Shown piece by piece: positions 16,811 to 29,138 of a stretch of DNA of 64,000 nt (position 1 is the first letter of the stretch; each line of letters starts with the position of its first letter). The notes beneath the pieces were generated by a model. That model searched no databases and was not told the DNA's origin. It was given only the letters and a program-made list of their open reading frames with translations. The position numbers were made by a program, and so were the translations under genes. The stretch lies in the NCBI RefSeq assembly GCF_013004065.1, contig NZ_CP053084.1:2046001-2110000 (forward strand), given 5' to 3'. This stretch comes from Limnobacter sp. SAORIC-580. Lineage in GTDB: Bacteria; Pseudomonadota; Gammaproteobacteria; Burkholderiales; Burkholderiaceae_B.

Positions 16811-18709
16811 CTAGGCTTTTACGGTCAGTAACAACATGTTCAAGCGGCGAACAAAACCGGCTGGATCTTCCAGCTGGCCGCCCTCAGCCAACACCGCTTG
16901 ATCAAACAGCACGTTCACCCATTCATCGAAATGATCTTTCTCGATTTTCAAACGCTGAATGAAGGGGTGCTCAGGGTTTAGTTCCAGAATCGGCTTGGTG
17001 TCGGGTGCATTCTGGCCAGCCTGCTTTAGCATACGCTTCAAATGCTCGCTCATGCCCATTTCGTCAGCCACGATACATGCCGGGCTGTCGGTTAAACGCA
17101 AGGTAACACGGGCCTCTTTGATGCGGTCTTTCAGAAGGTCTTCGACCTTCTTCAATACATCCTTGAACTCGTCTTCAACCTTCTTCTTGGTTTCCTTGTC
17201 TTTTTCATCCTCAAGGGCACCCAAATCAAGGCCACCTTTGGCACAGCTTTGCAGCTCCTTGCCTTCAAACTCCTGCAGGTAAGACAACATCCACTCGTCC
17301 ACGCGGTCGCTAAGCAGCAGCACTTCCACACCCTTTTTCTTGAACACTTCCAGGTGCGGGCTGTACTTGGCCGCAGCATAGGTGTCAGCCGTCACGTAGT
17401 AAATCTTTTCCTGTCCCTCTTTCATACGGCCCACATAGTCAGCCAGCGAAACAGTTTGTGCCTCGCCTTCGCTTTGTGTGGTCGCAAAACGCAGCAGTTT
17501 GGCAATGCGTTCTTTGTTGGCTGGGTCGTCGCCCATGCCCTCTTTCAGCACCTGGCCAAACTCTTTCCAGAAACTGGCGTATTTCTCGACTTCATTGGCG
17601 GCCATGTCTTCCAGCAAGCCCAACACCTTCTTCACAGACCCTTCACGAATGGCTTTCACATCACGGCTTTCCTGCAAAATCTCGCGTGAAACGTTCAAAG
17701 GCAAATCAGAGGAATCGATCACGCCTTTCACAAAACGCATGTAAGGGGGCATCAACTGCTCTGCGTCGTCCATGATGAACACACGCTTCACATACAACTT
17801 GATACCTTTCTGTTGGTTGCGGTCCCAGAGGTCGTAAGGGGCCTTGGCGGGAATGTACAGCAGCGAAGTGTATTCCGAGCGGCCGCCTTCAACGCGGTTG
17901 TGCGTGTAGGCCAAGGGGTCAGCAAAATCGAAGCTGATGGTTTTGTAAAACTCGTTGTACTGCTCAGCAGTGATGTCGCTTTTCGAACGGGCCCACAAAG
18001 CATTGGCCTTATTTACATTTTCCCACTCGCCCGTGGCTTTCATCCCGCCCGCTTCTTCGTCCCATTCTTCTTTCAGCATCTGGATGGGCAGGGAAATGTG
18101 ATCGGAATATTTGGTCAGAATACCCTTCAATTTCCAGCCAGAAAGCAATTCGTCTTCATCAGCCTTCAAATGCAGAATAATTTGAGTGCCACGGTCTGCT
18201 TTCTCAATGGCTTCCACGCTGAATTCGCCATCACCTTTCGATTCCCATTCAACGCCCTCTGCGGCCGGCAAACCGGCCTTGCGCGAGCGCACCGTGACTT
18301 TGTCAGCCACAATGAACGCCGAATAAAAACCCACGCCAAACTGGCCGATCAAGGCAGCGTCTTTTTGCTGATCGCCACTCAATTTGCCAAAAAATTCTTT
18401 GGTACCACTTTTGGCGATCGTGCCCAGGTGTTCAATGGCGTCTTCGCGGCTTAAGCCAATCCCATTGTCTTCAATCGTGATGGTGCGGGCTTCCTTGTCA
18501 AAGCTCACACGAATTTTCAGTTCAGTGTCGCTCTCGAACAGCCCAGCGTTGTTGATGGCTTCAAAGCGCAGTTTGTCGCAAGCGTCCGATGCGTTGGATA
18601 CCAGCTCGCGAAGAAAGATTTCCTTGTTGGAATACAGGGAATGAATCATCAAATGCAGAAGTTGCTTTACCTCTGTTTGAAAACCCATTGTTTCCTTCAT
18701 TGCACCCAT
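16811..18709 (-). CDS. htpG: HSP90-family chaperone HtpG
   Basis: A 632-residue cytosolic ATP-dependent chaperone. The N-terminal GHKL ATPase domain shows [21 protein letters not shown] and [11 protein letters not shown]; the middle domain has the catalytic Arg region [11 protein letters not shown], and the C-terminal dimerisation domain ends in LLLTVKA. ATG 18709 follows AAGGGAG with 8-base spacing; an in-frame ATG at 18727 has a poorer site. It is separated from parC by a terminator, so it has its own promoter in the 18710-18785 gap. Confidence 0.97.
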   Translation of the reverse strand: MGAMKETMGFQTEVKQLLHLMIHSLYSNKEIFLRELVSNASDACDKLRFEAINNAGLFESDTELKIRVSFDKEARTITIEDNGIGLSREDAIEHLGTIAKSGTKEFFGKLSGDQQKDAALIGQFGVGFYSAFIVADKVTVRSRKAGLPAAEGVEWESKGDGEFSVEAIEKADRGTQIILHLKADEDELLSGWKLKGILTKYSDHISLPIQMLKEEWDEEAGGMKATGEWENVNKANALWARSKSDITAEQYNEFYKTISFDFADPLAYTHNRVEGGRSEYTSLLYIPAKAPYDLWDRNQQKGIKLYVKRVFIMDDAEQLMPPYMRFVKGVIDSSDLPLNVSREILQESRDVKAIREGSVKKVLGLLEDMAANEVEKYASFWKEFGQVLKEGMGDDPANKERIAKLLRFATTQSEGEAQTVSLADYVGRMKEGQEKIYYVTADTYAAAKYSPHLEVFKKKGVEVLLLSDRVDEWMLSYLQEFEGKELQSCAKGGLDLGALEDEKDKETKKKVEDEFKDVLKKVEDLLKDRIKEARVTLRLTDSPACIVADEMGMSEHLKRMLKQAGQNAPDTKPILELNPEHPFIQRLKIEKDHFDEWVNVLFDQAVLAEGGQLEDPAGFVRRLNMLLLTVKA

Positions 18710-18780
18710 GTTGTTTGCTCCCTTCATCTTCTTGGTTTGGATGTTGGGGAAATGGGGACGGATTCCTGAATTTCAAGACG

Positions 18781-18807
18781 AAAAAAAAGCCCCGGAGGGC
18801 TTTTTTT
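18781..18807 (-). terminator. rho-independent terminator after parC
   Basis: GCCC (18789-18792) and GGGC (18797-18800) flank a CGGA loop, with eight A before and seven T after. On the minus strand it directly abuts and overlaps the parC TAA stop. Confidence 0.85.
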
Positions 18808-21127
18808 AATTGGTTTTGCGAAGAGAATCTGCCTTGAACTTGATGTCCAGTTCCTTGCCTTTTCTGCCGCGCTTGCCCAGCCGCTCAGCCAGAAAGGAGG
18901 GTTTTAAAATCTCCTCCCGGTCTTTGCCGCCGCGGCCTGTGCCCGAAATCACCAGGCTATCCGACGGACCGAAAGCAACAGCGGCCACCAAAGAGTCTTT
19001 GTCATCGAGTGGCAACAGCTGTACGCCGCGCCCGCCACCTGAGAGTTGCTTGAGCTCGTCCAGCATGAAGACATGGAAACGTCCGCTTTCGGCAAGCACG
19101 GCCACCCGGTCGTCGGTGGCCTGCAACAGCACCGGCGGCAAGAGCTTTTCACCCGGGTTCAGGCTGATGAATTGCTTGCCCGCCTTCATGCGGCTCTCCA
19201 TATTGCCAGCCATGGCCAAAAAGCCGTAGGCCGCGCTGCAAGCCAGAAATACGGGCTGGGAAGCAGGTGCGGCTAGCGCGTGGCTCAGCGTACCGCCATT
19301 CAACTCCACAAGGCTTTGTGCGGGTATGCCATCGCCCCGGCCACCTGGCCATGCAGACACGGGCACACTAAACACCTTGCCCAGTGCATTGCCGGCACCA
19401 AACAAGTAGGTATTGTCGGTGGTTTTGCATTCAAAAGCGGCGTACAAGGCGTCGCCCACTTTAAAACTGAACTGGGCGGCGTCGTGACCGTGGCCCTGGC
19501 GGTTTCGTATCCAGAATTTCTGGGAAACAATGACCGTGGTCGGTTCTTCAACCACTTTCACTTCCACGCTGGCCTTCTCGGCCTCTTCAATCAGCGTGCG
19601 GCGATCATCGCCATAGGTGTCGGTGTCTTTGCGAATTTCACCAATAATTCGGGTTTTCAGCTTGCCCTCATCGGCCAGCAAAGCCTCCAGGTCGGCTTTT
19701 TCCTCACCCAACTTGGCCAGTTCCTGCTCAATCTTGATTTTCTCAAGGCGGGCCAATTGGCGCAGTCGAATTTCAAGAATGTCCTCGGCTTGACGGTCGC
19801 TCAGTTTAAAAGCTTCAATCAGGGCAGGCTTGGGCTCATCGCTTTCGCGAATCACCTTGATCACTTCATCAATATTCAACCAGGCAATCAACCTGCCTTC
19901 CAGCACGTGAATACGATCATTGACCTGCGCCAAGCGGTGTTGGCTGCGTCGGGTTACGCACACTTTGCGGAACTCGATCCAGTCCAGCAACATGGCAATC
20001 AAACCACGCTGGCCCGGGCGGCCTGCGTTGTCGATGCTCACCAGGTTGATGGAAGTATTGGTCTCCAGGCTGGTGTGGCTGAGCAAGAGGTTTGAAAACT
20101 CCTCTACAGACACATTGCGGCTTTTGGGCTCGAACACCAATCGCACGGCGTTCTCTTTGCCCGATTCATCGCGCACGGCATCCAGCATGGCCAGCACTTG
20201 GGCCTTCAAATTTTGCTGCTCAGTGCTCAAGCCCTTCTTGCCAGCCTTTACCTTGGGGTTGGTCAATTCTTCAATTTCTTCCAACACCTTGGCAGTGCTG
20301 GTGTTGGGTGGCAATTCTTTCACCACCAACTGCCACTGCCCGCGAGCCATTTCTTCAATTTCCCAGCGGGCGCGCACTTTGATGGAGCCCCGACCACCGG
20401 CATAAATTTCTTTCATCGCACTGGCGGGAGAGATAATTTGCGCACCACCCGGAAAATCGGGCGCGGGCAAATGGCCCATGATGGTGTCCAGGTCAGCGTT
20501 CGGGTGTTTGATCAAATGAATCGTGGCGGCGGCTACTTCCCGAATGTTGTGCGGAGGAATGTCGGTGGCCATGCCCACCGCAATACCGGAAGCACCATTG
20601 AGCAACACAAAAGGCAAGCGCGCTGGCAGCAGCTTGGGTTCCTGAAAGCTGCCATCGTAATTCGGAATGAAGTCGACGGTACCCATGTCCACTTCGTCCA
20701 GCAACAGCTTGGCGATTGGCGTCAAGCGGGCCTCTGTGTATCGCATGGCGGCAGCGCCATCACCATCCCGGCTGCCAAAGTTGCCCTGACCATCAATCAG
20801 CGGGTAACGCAAGGTAAAGTTTTGCGCCATGCGCACCAATGCATCGTAGGCGGCCTGGTCGCCATGCGGGTGGTATTTACCCAAAACATCGCCCACCACA
20901 CGGGCCGATTTCACAGGCTTGGCGTTGTTGCCCAGGCCCATTTCATTCATGGCGTACAAAATTCGCCGCTGCACAGGTTTTTGACCATCCGCACACTCAG
21001 GCAGCGCCCGGCCCTTCACCACGGAAATGGCGTAATCCAGATAAGCGCGCTCGGCGTACAGACCAAGGGTAATTGTTTCAGAATCGTCGCCAGAAGGTGG
21101 CGTTGCATCCAGAGTGAGTTGTTCCAT
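18806..21127 (-). CDS. parC: DNA topoisomerase IV subunit A
   Basis: A 773-residue type IIA topoisomerase subunit that cuts and rejoins DNA to decatenate daughter chromosomes. The winged-helix block [19 protein letters not shown] is at 84-102, and the catalytic Tyr130 is in [10 protein letters not shown]. The C-terminal domain is short and lacks the GyrA box, and length fits ParC rather than GyrA. At the position of E. coli ParC Ser80 there is Gln91. parE is not in the window. It starts 18 bases after rlmB and is probably the last gene of the rnr-rlmB-parC transcript. Confidence 0.93.
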   Translation of the reverse strand: MEQLTLDATPPSGDDSETITLGLYAERAYLDYAISVVKGRALPECADGQKPVQRRILYAMNEMGLGNNAKPVKSARVVGDVLGKYHPHGDQAAYDALVRMAQNFTLRYPLIDGQGNFGSRDGDGAAAMRYTEARLTPIAKLLLDEVDMGTVDFIPNYDGSFQEPKLLPARLPFVLLNGASGIAVGMATDIPPHNIREVAAATIHLIKHPNADLDTIMGHLPAPDFPGGAQIISPASAMKEIYAGGRGSIKVRARWEIEEMARGQWQLVVKELPPNTSTAKVLEEIEELTNPKVKAGKKGLSTEQQNLKAQVLAMLDAVRDESGKENAVRLVFEPKSRNVSVEEFSNLLLSHTSLETNTSINLVSIDNAGRPGQRGLIAMLLDWIEFRKVCVTRRSQHRLAQVNDRIHVLEGRLIAWLNIDEVIKVIRESDEPKPALIEAFKLSDRQAEDILEIRLRQLARLEKIKIEQELAKLGEEKADLEALLADEGKLKTRIIGEIRKDTDTYGDDRRTLIEEAEKASVEVKVVEEPTTVIVSQKFWIRNRQGHGHDAAQFSFKVGDALYAAFECKTTDNTYLFGAGNALGKVFSVPVSAWPGGRGDGIPAQSLVELNGGTLSHALAAPASQPVFLACSAAYGFLAMAGNMESRMKAGKQFISLNPGEKLLPPVLLQATDDRVAVLAESGRFHVFMLDELKQLSGGGRGVQLLPLDDKDSLVAAVAFGPSDSLVISGTGRGGKDREEILKPSFLAERLGKRGRKGKELDIKFKADSLRKTN

Positions 21128-21145
21128 GCGGTGCTTCGAGGTTTC

Positions 21146-21880
21146 TTATTTTGTGAATTGACGTTGACGAAGGGTTTCAAACAGGCACACCGAACTGGCC
21201 ACCGACACATTCAGGCTTTCAACACTGCCAATCATCGGAATTTGTACCAGTTGGTCGCATTTTTCGCGGGTCAAGCGACGCATGCCATCGCCTTCAGCAC
21301 CCAGCACCCAGGCAATGGGGCCATTCAAATCGGCGTCGTACAGGGTATCTGTAGCCTCACCGGCAGTACCAATGCACCACACGCCCGCTTCTTGAATTTC
21401 TTCCAGTGCACGGGCCAGGTTGGTGACGGTAATGACGGGAATTGTTTCAGCCGCACCACAAGCCACTTTCGACACCACCGGGGTAATACCCACCGATTTG
21501 TCTTTGGGCAACACCACCGCGTGCACACCAGCCGCATCGGCACTGCGCAGGCAGGCACCCAGGTTGTGGGGGTCGGTCACGCCGTCCAGCACCAGAAGCA
21601 AGGTGTTCTTGCCATGGGTATCAATGATTTCAAACAGGTCGTTGCTTTTCACCAGTTCCTTTGCAAACGCCACCACGCCCTGGTGCTGTTTGTGACCGGC
21701 TGCTTTTTCCAAACGATCGGAATCGACCGCACTTACTTTGACGCCAGCTGCTTTCACCTTGTCGATGAACTGCTGCATGCGTTTGTCTTTGCGGTGTTGG
21801 TCCACCAACACCTCTTCCACGCTGGCTGGGGCTGTTTTAACCCGGGCCGACACGGCATGAAAACCATACAAAATGGCCAA
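21146..21880 (-). CDS. rlmB: 23S rRNA (guanosine-2'-O-)-methyltransferase RlmB
   Basis: A 244-residue SpoU/TrmH-type (SPOUT) methyltransferase that uses S-adenosylmethionine to methylate G2251 of 23S rRNA. The N-terminal substrate-binding domain starts AILYGFHAVSARV; the knot motifs are LLVLDGVTDPHNLGACLRSA, VLGAEGDGMR and IPMIGSVESLNVSVA. The start is a TTG at 21880, preceded by GGAG eight to nine bases upstream. It follows rnr by 14 bases, an arrangement also seen in E. coli. Confidence 0.95.
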   Translation of the reverse strand: MAILYGFHAVSARVKTAPASVEEVLVDQHRKDKRMQQFIDKVKAAGVKVSAVDSDRLEKAAGHKQHQGVVAFAKELVKSNDLFEIIDTHGKNTLLLVLDGVTDPHNLGACLRSADAAGVHAVVLPKDKSVGITPVVSKVACGAAETIPVITVTNLARALEEIQEAGVWCIGTAGEATDTLYDADLNGPIAWVLGAEGDGMRRLTREKCDQLVQIPMIGSVESLNVSVASSVCLFETLRQRQFTK

Positions 21881-21894
21881 TTGGTACGCTCCGC

Positions 21895-24411
21895 TTATCT
21901 AGATTTTTTCGCTGCAGTGCGCATTTTAGACCCTGTGGCAGGTTTGGTACGGCTGACACGCTTGGCTTTTTGAATTTCTTCCTTGCGTTTTTTCTCGGCA
22001 GCAGCTTTGCTGCGCGATTCATCCGCGGCCCGCTTCTTGTTCACACCACGCGTGGTTGCTCCCTCTTCGGGTGGCAACACAGGAGCGGTTTTTCCTGCGT
22101 CTTGCACAGCCTGCTGCATTTGAGCGGTATTGGTGCGACGGCCCTGCTGGCGCTGCGGCCGGTTACCCGCCTTGCCATTGGGCTTGGCTGAACCTGGATC
22201 ACGCATCAGGCTTTCAAACTTCACGCCTTGTACCAAACGGAATTCAATGCGACGCGCATCCAGATCAACCCTGGACACCTGCACATTGATCGGATCAGTC
22301 AGACGGTAGCGAATACCGCTGCGCTCGCCACGCAATTCATGCAGGCTGTCGCTGTACTGGAAGTATTCCGTGCCCAATTCAGACACATGCACCAAACCTT
22401 CCACATACAAAGCATCGAGTGTAATGAACAAACCAAAGCTGGTTACACCTGAAACATGACCCTGGAAGGTGTCACCGACGCGCTCTTTCATGAAAAAGCA
22501 TTTCAGCCAGGACATCACATCACGAGAGGCTTCATCAGCACGACGCTCAGTGGAAGAAAACCAGTTACCCGATTGATCCCAACGGGCTATTTCCTCAGCC
22601 TTGTCCACACGGCGCTTGGGGTCGAAATCCTCGAATTCACGTTCATCCAGTGGCAGCGGCACATAACGCTTGCCAGCCAACAGAGCCTTGATGCTTCGGT
22701 GGACCATTAAATCGGGATAACGGCGAATGGGCGAAGTAAAGTGCGCGTAGGCTGGGTACGCCAAGCCGAAGTGACCACTGTTGTGCGGGGTATAAATGGC
22801 TTGCTGCATTGAGCGCAGCATCATGGTTTGAAGCAAGGCTTGATCGGGGCGCCCCTGAATCTTTTTCATCAGGTTCGCATAATCCATGCTGGTGGGGTCG
22901 TCACCGCCATCCAGCGTCAAGCCCACTGAGCGCAAAAATGCACGCAGGTTTTGCAATTTCTCAACCGTTGGTCCCTCATGCACTCGGTACAAACTGGGGT
23001 GTTTGCTGCGTTCCAGAAAATCGGCTGCGCACACATTGGCGGCCAGCATGCATTCTTCAATCAAACGGTGTGCATCGTTGCGGCGCTTGGGCACAATTTT
23101 GTCGATCTTGCCATCGGGGTCGAGCATCACCTGGGTTTCAACCGTGTCAATTTCCATGGCACCGCGACGCTGGCGCGACTCAAACAACACCTTGAACAGC
23201 GTGTACAGGTTTTCGACATCGCCGTACACGTGGCCCATTGCTTTGGCGGTAAGGCTTTGCGGATCCGTGAGCGCATCCCAAACCTGGTTATAAGTCAGAC
23301 GAGCCGCAGAGTGGATCACTGCGTTGTAAAACTGGTAGGCCTTGATCGCACCTTTGGGGCCAATAATCATGTCGCACACCAACACCAAGCGATCCACGCC
23401 GGGGTTCAGCGAACACAAACCGTTCGACAGTTTCTCTGGCAACATGGGAATGACCCGGCGCGGGAAATACACGGAGGTGCCACGCTTGGTGGCCTCCTGG
23501 TCAATCGGTGTGCCGGGCAACACATAATGGCTTACATCGGCAATGGCCACCAGCAAACGCCAACCGCCTTTGGTGTCGTTTGAAGGGGTGCAATAAACCG
23601 CATCATCAAAGTCGCGGGCGTCTTCTCCATCAATGGTTACAAAAGGCACATCGCGCAAATCAACGCGGCCTTTCAGGTCTTTGTATTCCACTTCATTGGG
23701 AATGCTTTCAGCCTGGTTCATGGTCATCAGGTTGAATTCATGCGGCACATCAAATTTGCGCACCGCAATCTCGATTTCCATGCCGGGATCGTCCAGCTCG
23801 CCAAGAACTTCAGCCACTTTGCCGATTGGCTGTGAATGACGCGTGGGTTGTTCGATAATTTCGACAGTGACTACTTTTCCAGGTGTGGCATTGCCCACAT
23901 CTTTTGGCGACACCAGAATGTCGTGCTTGATGCGCTGGTCTTCAGGAATAACCAGCAAAATGCCGCGCTCAGACACCAGTCGTCCAACCAGGCGATTGGT
24001 TTTACGTTCCGTGACCTCAACAATGGTTCCTTCGGGCTTGCCACGGTGGTCGGTGCCGGTAATTCGCACCAGCACGCGGTCGCCATGCAGTACTTTTTGC
24101 ATCTCGCGCGGGGAAAGAAAGGCGTCTGGTCCGCGATCATCACGAACCAGAAAACCGAAACCGTCACGGTGACCAGCCACTCGGCCGGCTACGAAATCAA
24201 GCTTGGTAGAAAGCAACAACATGCCCTTTCTGTTGGGCATTAATTGACCATCACGCTCCATGGCGTTCAGGCGTTTTTCAATAATGGGGATTTGATCTTC
24301 GGTGAGTTTAAGGTGCTCAAAAACCTGTTCGCGGGTTAAGGGGGCTTGCGCTTGGCGCAGTACAGCCAGGATGTCTTCACGACTTGGAATTTTTATTTCT
24401 GTTTTATGCAT
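21895..24411 (-). CDS. rnr: ribonuclease R
   Basis: An 838-residue 3'-5' exoribonuclease that degrades structured RNA. Domains in order: an N-terminal helix-turn-helix (REDILAVLRQAQAPLTREQVF), two cold-shock OB folds, the RNB catalytic domain with the acidic cluster EDARDFDDAVYC near 265-276, an S1 domain (GDTFQGHVSGVTSFGLFI) and a basic Lys/Arg-rich tail. ATG 24411 and a TTG at 24417 are possible starts; neither has a Shine-Dalgarno sequence in the AT-rich leader. The 5' end lies only about 40 bases from the divergent tRNA-Leu gene. Confidence 0.96.
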   Translation of the reverse strand: MHKTEIKIPSREDILAVLRQAQAPLTREQVFEHLKLTEDQIPIIEKRLNAMERDGQLMPNRKGMLLLSTKLDFVAGRVAGHRDGFGFLVRDDRGPDAFLSPREMQKVLHGDRVLVRITGTDHRGKPEGTIVEVTERKTNRLVGRLVSERGILLVIPEDQRIKHDILVSPKDVGNATPGKVVTVEIIEQPTRHSQPIGKVAEVLGELDDPGMEIEIAVRKFDVPHEFNLMTMNQAESIPNEVEYKDLKGRVDLRDVPFVTIDGEDARDFDDAVYCTPSNDTKGGWRLLVAIADVSHYVLPGTPIDQEATKRGTSVYFPRRVIPMLPEKLSNGLCSLNPGVDRLVLVCDMIIGPKGAIKAYQFYNAVIHSAARLTYNQVWDALTDPQSLTAKAMGHVYGDVENLYTLFKVLFESRQRRGAMEIDTVETQVMLDPDGKIDKIVPKRRNDAHRLIEECMLAANVCAADFLERSKHPSLYRVHEGPTVEKLQNLRAFLRSVGLTLDGGDDPTSMDYANLMKKIQGRPDQALLQTMMLRSMQQAIYTPHNSGHFGLAYPAYAHFTSPIRRYPDLMVHRSIKALLAGKRYVPLPLDEREFEDFDPKRRVDKAEEIARWDQSGNWFSSTERRADEASRDVMSWLKCFFMKERVGDTFQGHVSGVTSFGLFITLDALYVEGLVHVSELGTEYFQYSDSLHELRGERSGIRYRLTDPINVQVSRVDLDARRIEFRLVQGVKFESLMRDPGSAKPNGKAGNRPQRQQGRRTNTAQMQQAVQDAGKTAPVLPPEEGATTRGVNKKRAADESRSKAAAEKKRKEEIQKAKRVSRTKPATGSKMRTAAKKSR

Positions 24412-24438
24412 TGACAAATTTATTTATTTCATTAGAAT
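24411..24438 (+). promoter_or_regulatory. sigma70-type promoter of tRNA-Leu
   Basis: A consensus -35 TTGACA at 24411-24416 and a -10 TAGAAT at 24433-24438 are 16 bases apart. The start point would be about ten bases before the mature tRNA. The -35 box overlaps the start codon of rnr on the other strand. Confidence 0.8.
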
Positions 24439-24455
24439 TCACGGCTCGCACCTGT

Positions 24456-24542
24456 GCCCAGGTGGCGGAATTGGTAGACGCGCTAGGTTCAGGTCCTAGT
24501 GGTGGTAACACTGTGGAGGTTCGAGTCCTCTCCTGGGCACCA
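24456..24542 (+). tRNA. tRNA-Leu (anticodon CAG)
   Basis: An 87-base tRNA with a complete cloverleaf. The acceptor stem GCCCAGG pairs with CCTGGGC, the anticodon stem CTAGG/CCTAG encloses the loop TTCAGGT with anticodon CAG at 24490-24492, a long variable arm (tRNA class II) follows, and the T arm contains GTTCGAGTC. The CCA end is encoded at 24540-24542. It reads CUG codons. No integrase or repeat was seen next to it. Confidence 0.97.
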
Positions 24543-24690
24543 GCAGTTTTCTCTTCACCAGTTTTATCTTCACTTACGCGTTTCAACGCAGTGTACAGCA
24601 CTTTCCCCGCTTTAATTCTGAATTTCCAAAGCGCTTTGCGAATTTGCATTGCCGCTGGTGTTTGCAACACAAATTCGCCAAAAATTTCAC

Positions 24691-25746
24691 TTAAAAACCA
24701 TAGCCCACACTGAAAATCAGGCTGCTGTCTGTTTTCTTAACGCCAGGTGGCGGCATGTTGTCATAGTCCAAATTCACTTGCGTGGCCACATTCACATTTT
24801 CAACAATGGGAACGCGCAAACCTACTTTGGTTTTGAACAGGGCATCGGCTGTGTCCTCAAGGCTCACGGACAGGTCGTTGTTGTTGAAAAACACCAGGCG
24901 TTTGTTCCAGAATTTCCGTTCATAGTTCAAACCCAGACTTAATGAGGGAAACGACTCATCGGGCGCAACAATATAATCTTCATTGATGTAAGCCAAACCA
25001 TATTCAGTCGATAACTTGGCGCGCTCGGTTTCAAAAAACTGATAACCATAACCAGCACCCAGCGAGGTTCTCAAATTCAGGTCAGCCAACTTGTCCTGCT
25101 CGCCCTTGGCGTTCACAAACAAGTAATCTTTCTCACTTAAAAATGCATCGTACTGGGTCAGCAAATATCGGTTTGACGTGGTCGTCACTCCTGCCGACTC
25201 GGCCTCGTTCACTTCGGCCGCAAGGGTGTACCTGTTCTCTGGTGTTCTGGCAATGAACTCGGTATCGAAGTTCAAGGCATCGTCTTCAGAATTGCCGCGA
25301 TTGAACACGCCCCCCAAATTGGCCCTGCCACTGTATTTCACAGAGCGATCAACCACAGGTGGGTTAAACATCGCAACGTCAGCCCTTTGAAGGGGTCTGG
25401 AGCGCCCCAAATCACCTTGATCAATCACCAGCTCACCCTGCTGACTCAAAGTCACCTTGCCCTTTGCGGTGCTGCCGTCCTTCAGCTTCACTGTGACGCC
25501 ATCATCCGACTGCAATTCAAGAACTTGCTTCCACGGCAGTTCAACTTCTCCGAACAAGGGGGACTTGAAGGTAAGAATGTTGTCGCTTAGCTTCACAATC
25601 TCGCCGGTAAGACGATCGCCGTTTTTCAACACCACATTGGCTGCGATAACCGGGCTACTGAACAGGGAAAGTACAACTGCGCAGGCGGGTGCAAATTTGA
25701 ACACAAGGGGGAAATTTTTCACGTTTACTTCTTTTAAGACAGGCAT
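24691..25746 (-). CDS. DUF481 family outer-membrane beta-barrel protein
   Basis: A 351-residue exported protein. After a signal peptide ending near SSPVIAA comes a small beta-rich domain of two related segments (VVLKNGDRLTGEIVKLSD and TVKLKDGSTAKGKVTLSQ), then a DUF481 region with alternating strands that ends in SLIFSVGYGF, a C-terminal aromatic residue typical of barrels inserted by BAM. E. coli YdiY belongs to this family; function is unknown to me. AAGGAG precedes ATG 25746 by eleven to twelve bases. Confidence 0.88.
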   Translation of the reverse strand: MPVLKEVNVKNFPLVFKFAPACAVVLSLFSSPVIAANVVLKNGDRLTGEIVKLSDNILTFKSPLFGEVELPWKQVLELQSDDGVTVKLKDGSTAKGKVTLSQQGELVIDQGDLGRSRPLQRADVAMFNPPVVDRSVKYSGRANLGGVFNRGNSEDDALNFDTEFIARTPENRYTLAAEVNEAESAGVTTTSNRYLLTQYDAFLSEKDYLFVNAKGEQDKLADLNLRTSLGAGYGYQFFETERAKLSTEYGLAYINEDYIVAPDESFPSLSLGLNYERKFWNKRLVFFNNNDLSVSLEDTADALFKTKVGLRVPIVENVNVATQVNLDYDNMPPPGVKKTDSSLIFSVGYGF

Positions 25747-25867
25747 TGTCCCGATGTCTCCTTAGCAGGTAAATGGACCCATAGGATAACACATCGATTT
25801 TTAAGCCTTTTTAGACCACAAATGAGGTACTTATGAGAGGAGTTAATACAAGATGTTCAGAGGGGAT

Positions 25868-26344
25868 TCAGAGAAAGTCGCGGGTTTCAAAAGGCTGCAC
25901 AATCCAGACATCGGACTCAAGATATTCAGCGGCAAAATCAGGTTTGAAAACAGAGCCTGGCTTTACCCAAACCACCGCGGTTTTCATCTCGGTGATAGTG
26001 GGGCAAATTGTGCGCAGGTACTCACACAAGGCCTTTAAGGTGTGCCCAGTGTCGGCCAGGTCGTCCACCAAAAGCACCTTGCCACTCACCGGCCCAACTG
26101 ATGCGATACTGGCAGAAATCTGCAATTCACCCTGACTGGTTCCTTCGCCACCACGATAAGACGATGCAGCGATGACAGCCATGGGCTTGCGCAAAGAACG
26201 AGACAAGCCATCCGCCAGAAAAAGACCACCCCGAGAAACCCCGAGCACGCAATCAGGCTGAAAACCCGAGTTCTTGACGGCATCCACCACCCGATCAATC
26301 AGGTGGTGGTACTGGGCATAATCGATGTGTAGCTTGTCGCTCAT
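25868..26344 (-). CDS. purine phosphoribosyltransferase-like protein
   Basis: A 158-residue type I phosphoribosyltransferase. The PRPP-binding motif VLLVDDLADTGHTL is near residues 91-104, with VLGVSRGGLFLAD upstream. These enzymes join a base to PRPP to make a nucleotide; xanthine-guanine or hypoxanthine is the likely substrate given the purA neighbour, 17 bases upstream in the same direction. The exact specificity cannot be read from the sequence. Confidence 0.88.
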   Translation of the reverse strand: MSDKLHIDYAQYHHLIDRVVDAVKNSGFQPDCVLGVSRGGLFLADGLSRSLRKPMAVIAASSYRGGEGTSQGELQISASIASVGPVSGKVLLVDDLADTGHTLKALCEYLRTICPTITEMKTAVVWVKPGSVFKPDFAAEYLESDVWIVQPFETRDFL

Positions 26345-26361
26345 GCGCCAGAGCTTCTGAT

Positions 26362-28862
<2,501 letters not shown>

Positions 28863-28889
28863 GACTATTCCAACTCTTAAACGAGTGTT

Positions 28890-29069
28890 CTAAAACAAAA
28901 AAAGCGTGATACCGATGAGAATCGCCACCAGCCCCACAAATCGTATTTGACCTTCTGTGAGCGAGGCAATCTTGAGAAAGGTCTCTTTCCATTGTTTTGG
29001 AAAAAGAAAAGGCATAAAGCCCTCGAGAATGAACACGAGGGCCAAAGCCAGCCAAAAGGTCTCGCTCAT
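28890..29069 (-). CDS. DUF2065 small membrane protein
   Basis: A 59-residue protein made of two hydrophobic helices: the first covers roughly residues 5-23 (WLALALVFILEGFMPFLF), a charged loop follows (PKQWKETF), and the second is LVAILIGITLFLF at the end. This matches the DUF2065 family (YjeT of E. coli), which sits beside hflC in many proteobacteria. Its function is unknown; position suggests an accessory role to the HflKC membrane complex. It lies 27 bases from hisZ and 69 bases from hflC. Confidence 0.9.
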   Translation of the reverse strand: MSETFWLALALVFILEGFMPFLFPKQWKETFLKIASLTEGQIRFVGLVAILIGITLFLF

Positions 29070-29138
29070 ATCAATTTTCCCTGAGCCAGACCTTTCAAGC
29101 GAAGGTGATTAACCAACGCAAGCGCACGAAAGCCCAAG

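Noticed and set aside
20198..21973. 591-codon open frame on the plus strand opposite parC and rlmB
   Set aside because: It spans two well-supported genes and their gap, is His/Gln-rich, and has no family signature.
24456..24542. tRNA-Leu as an integration site for a genomic island
   Set aside because: No integrase gene or direct repeat of the tRNA 3' end was found beside it; the flanks are housekeeping genes.
24638..24678. GCGAATTTG/CAAATTCGC inverted repeat as terminator
   Set aside because: The loop is 23 bases and there is no T-tract after the stem on either strand.
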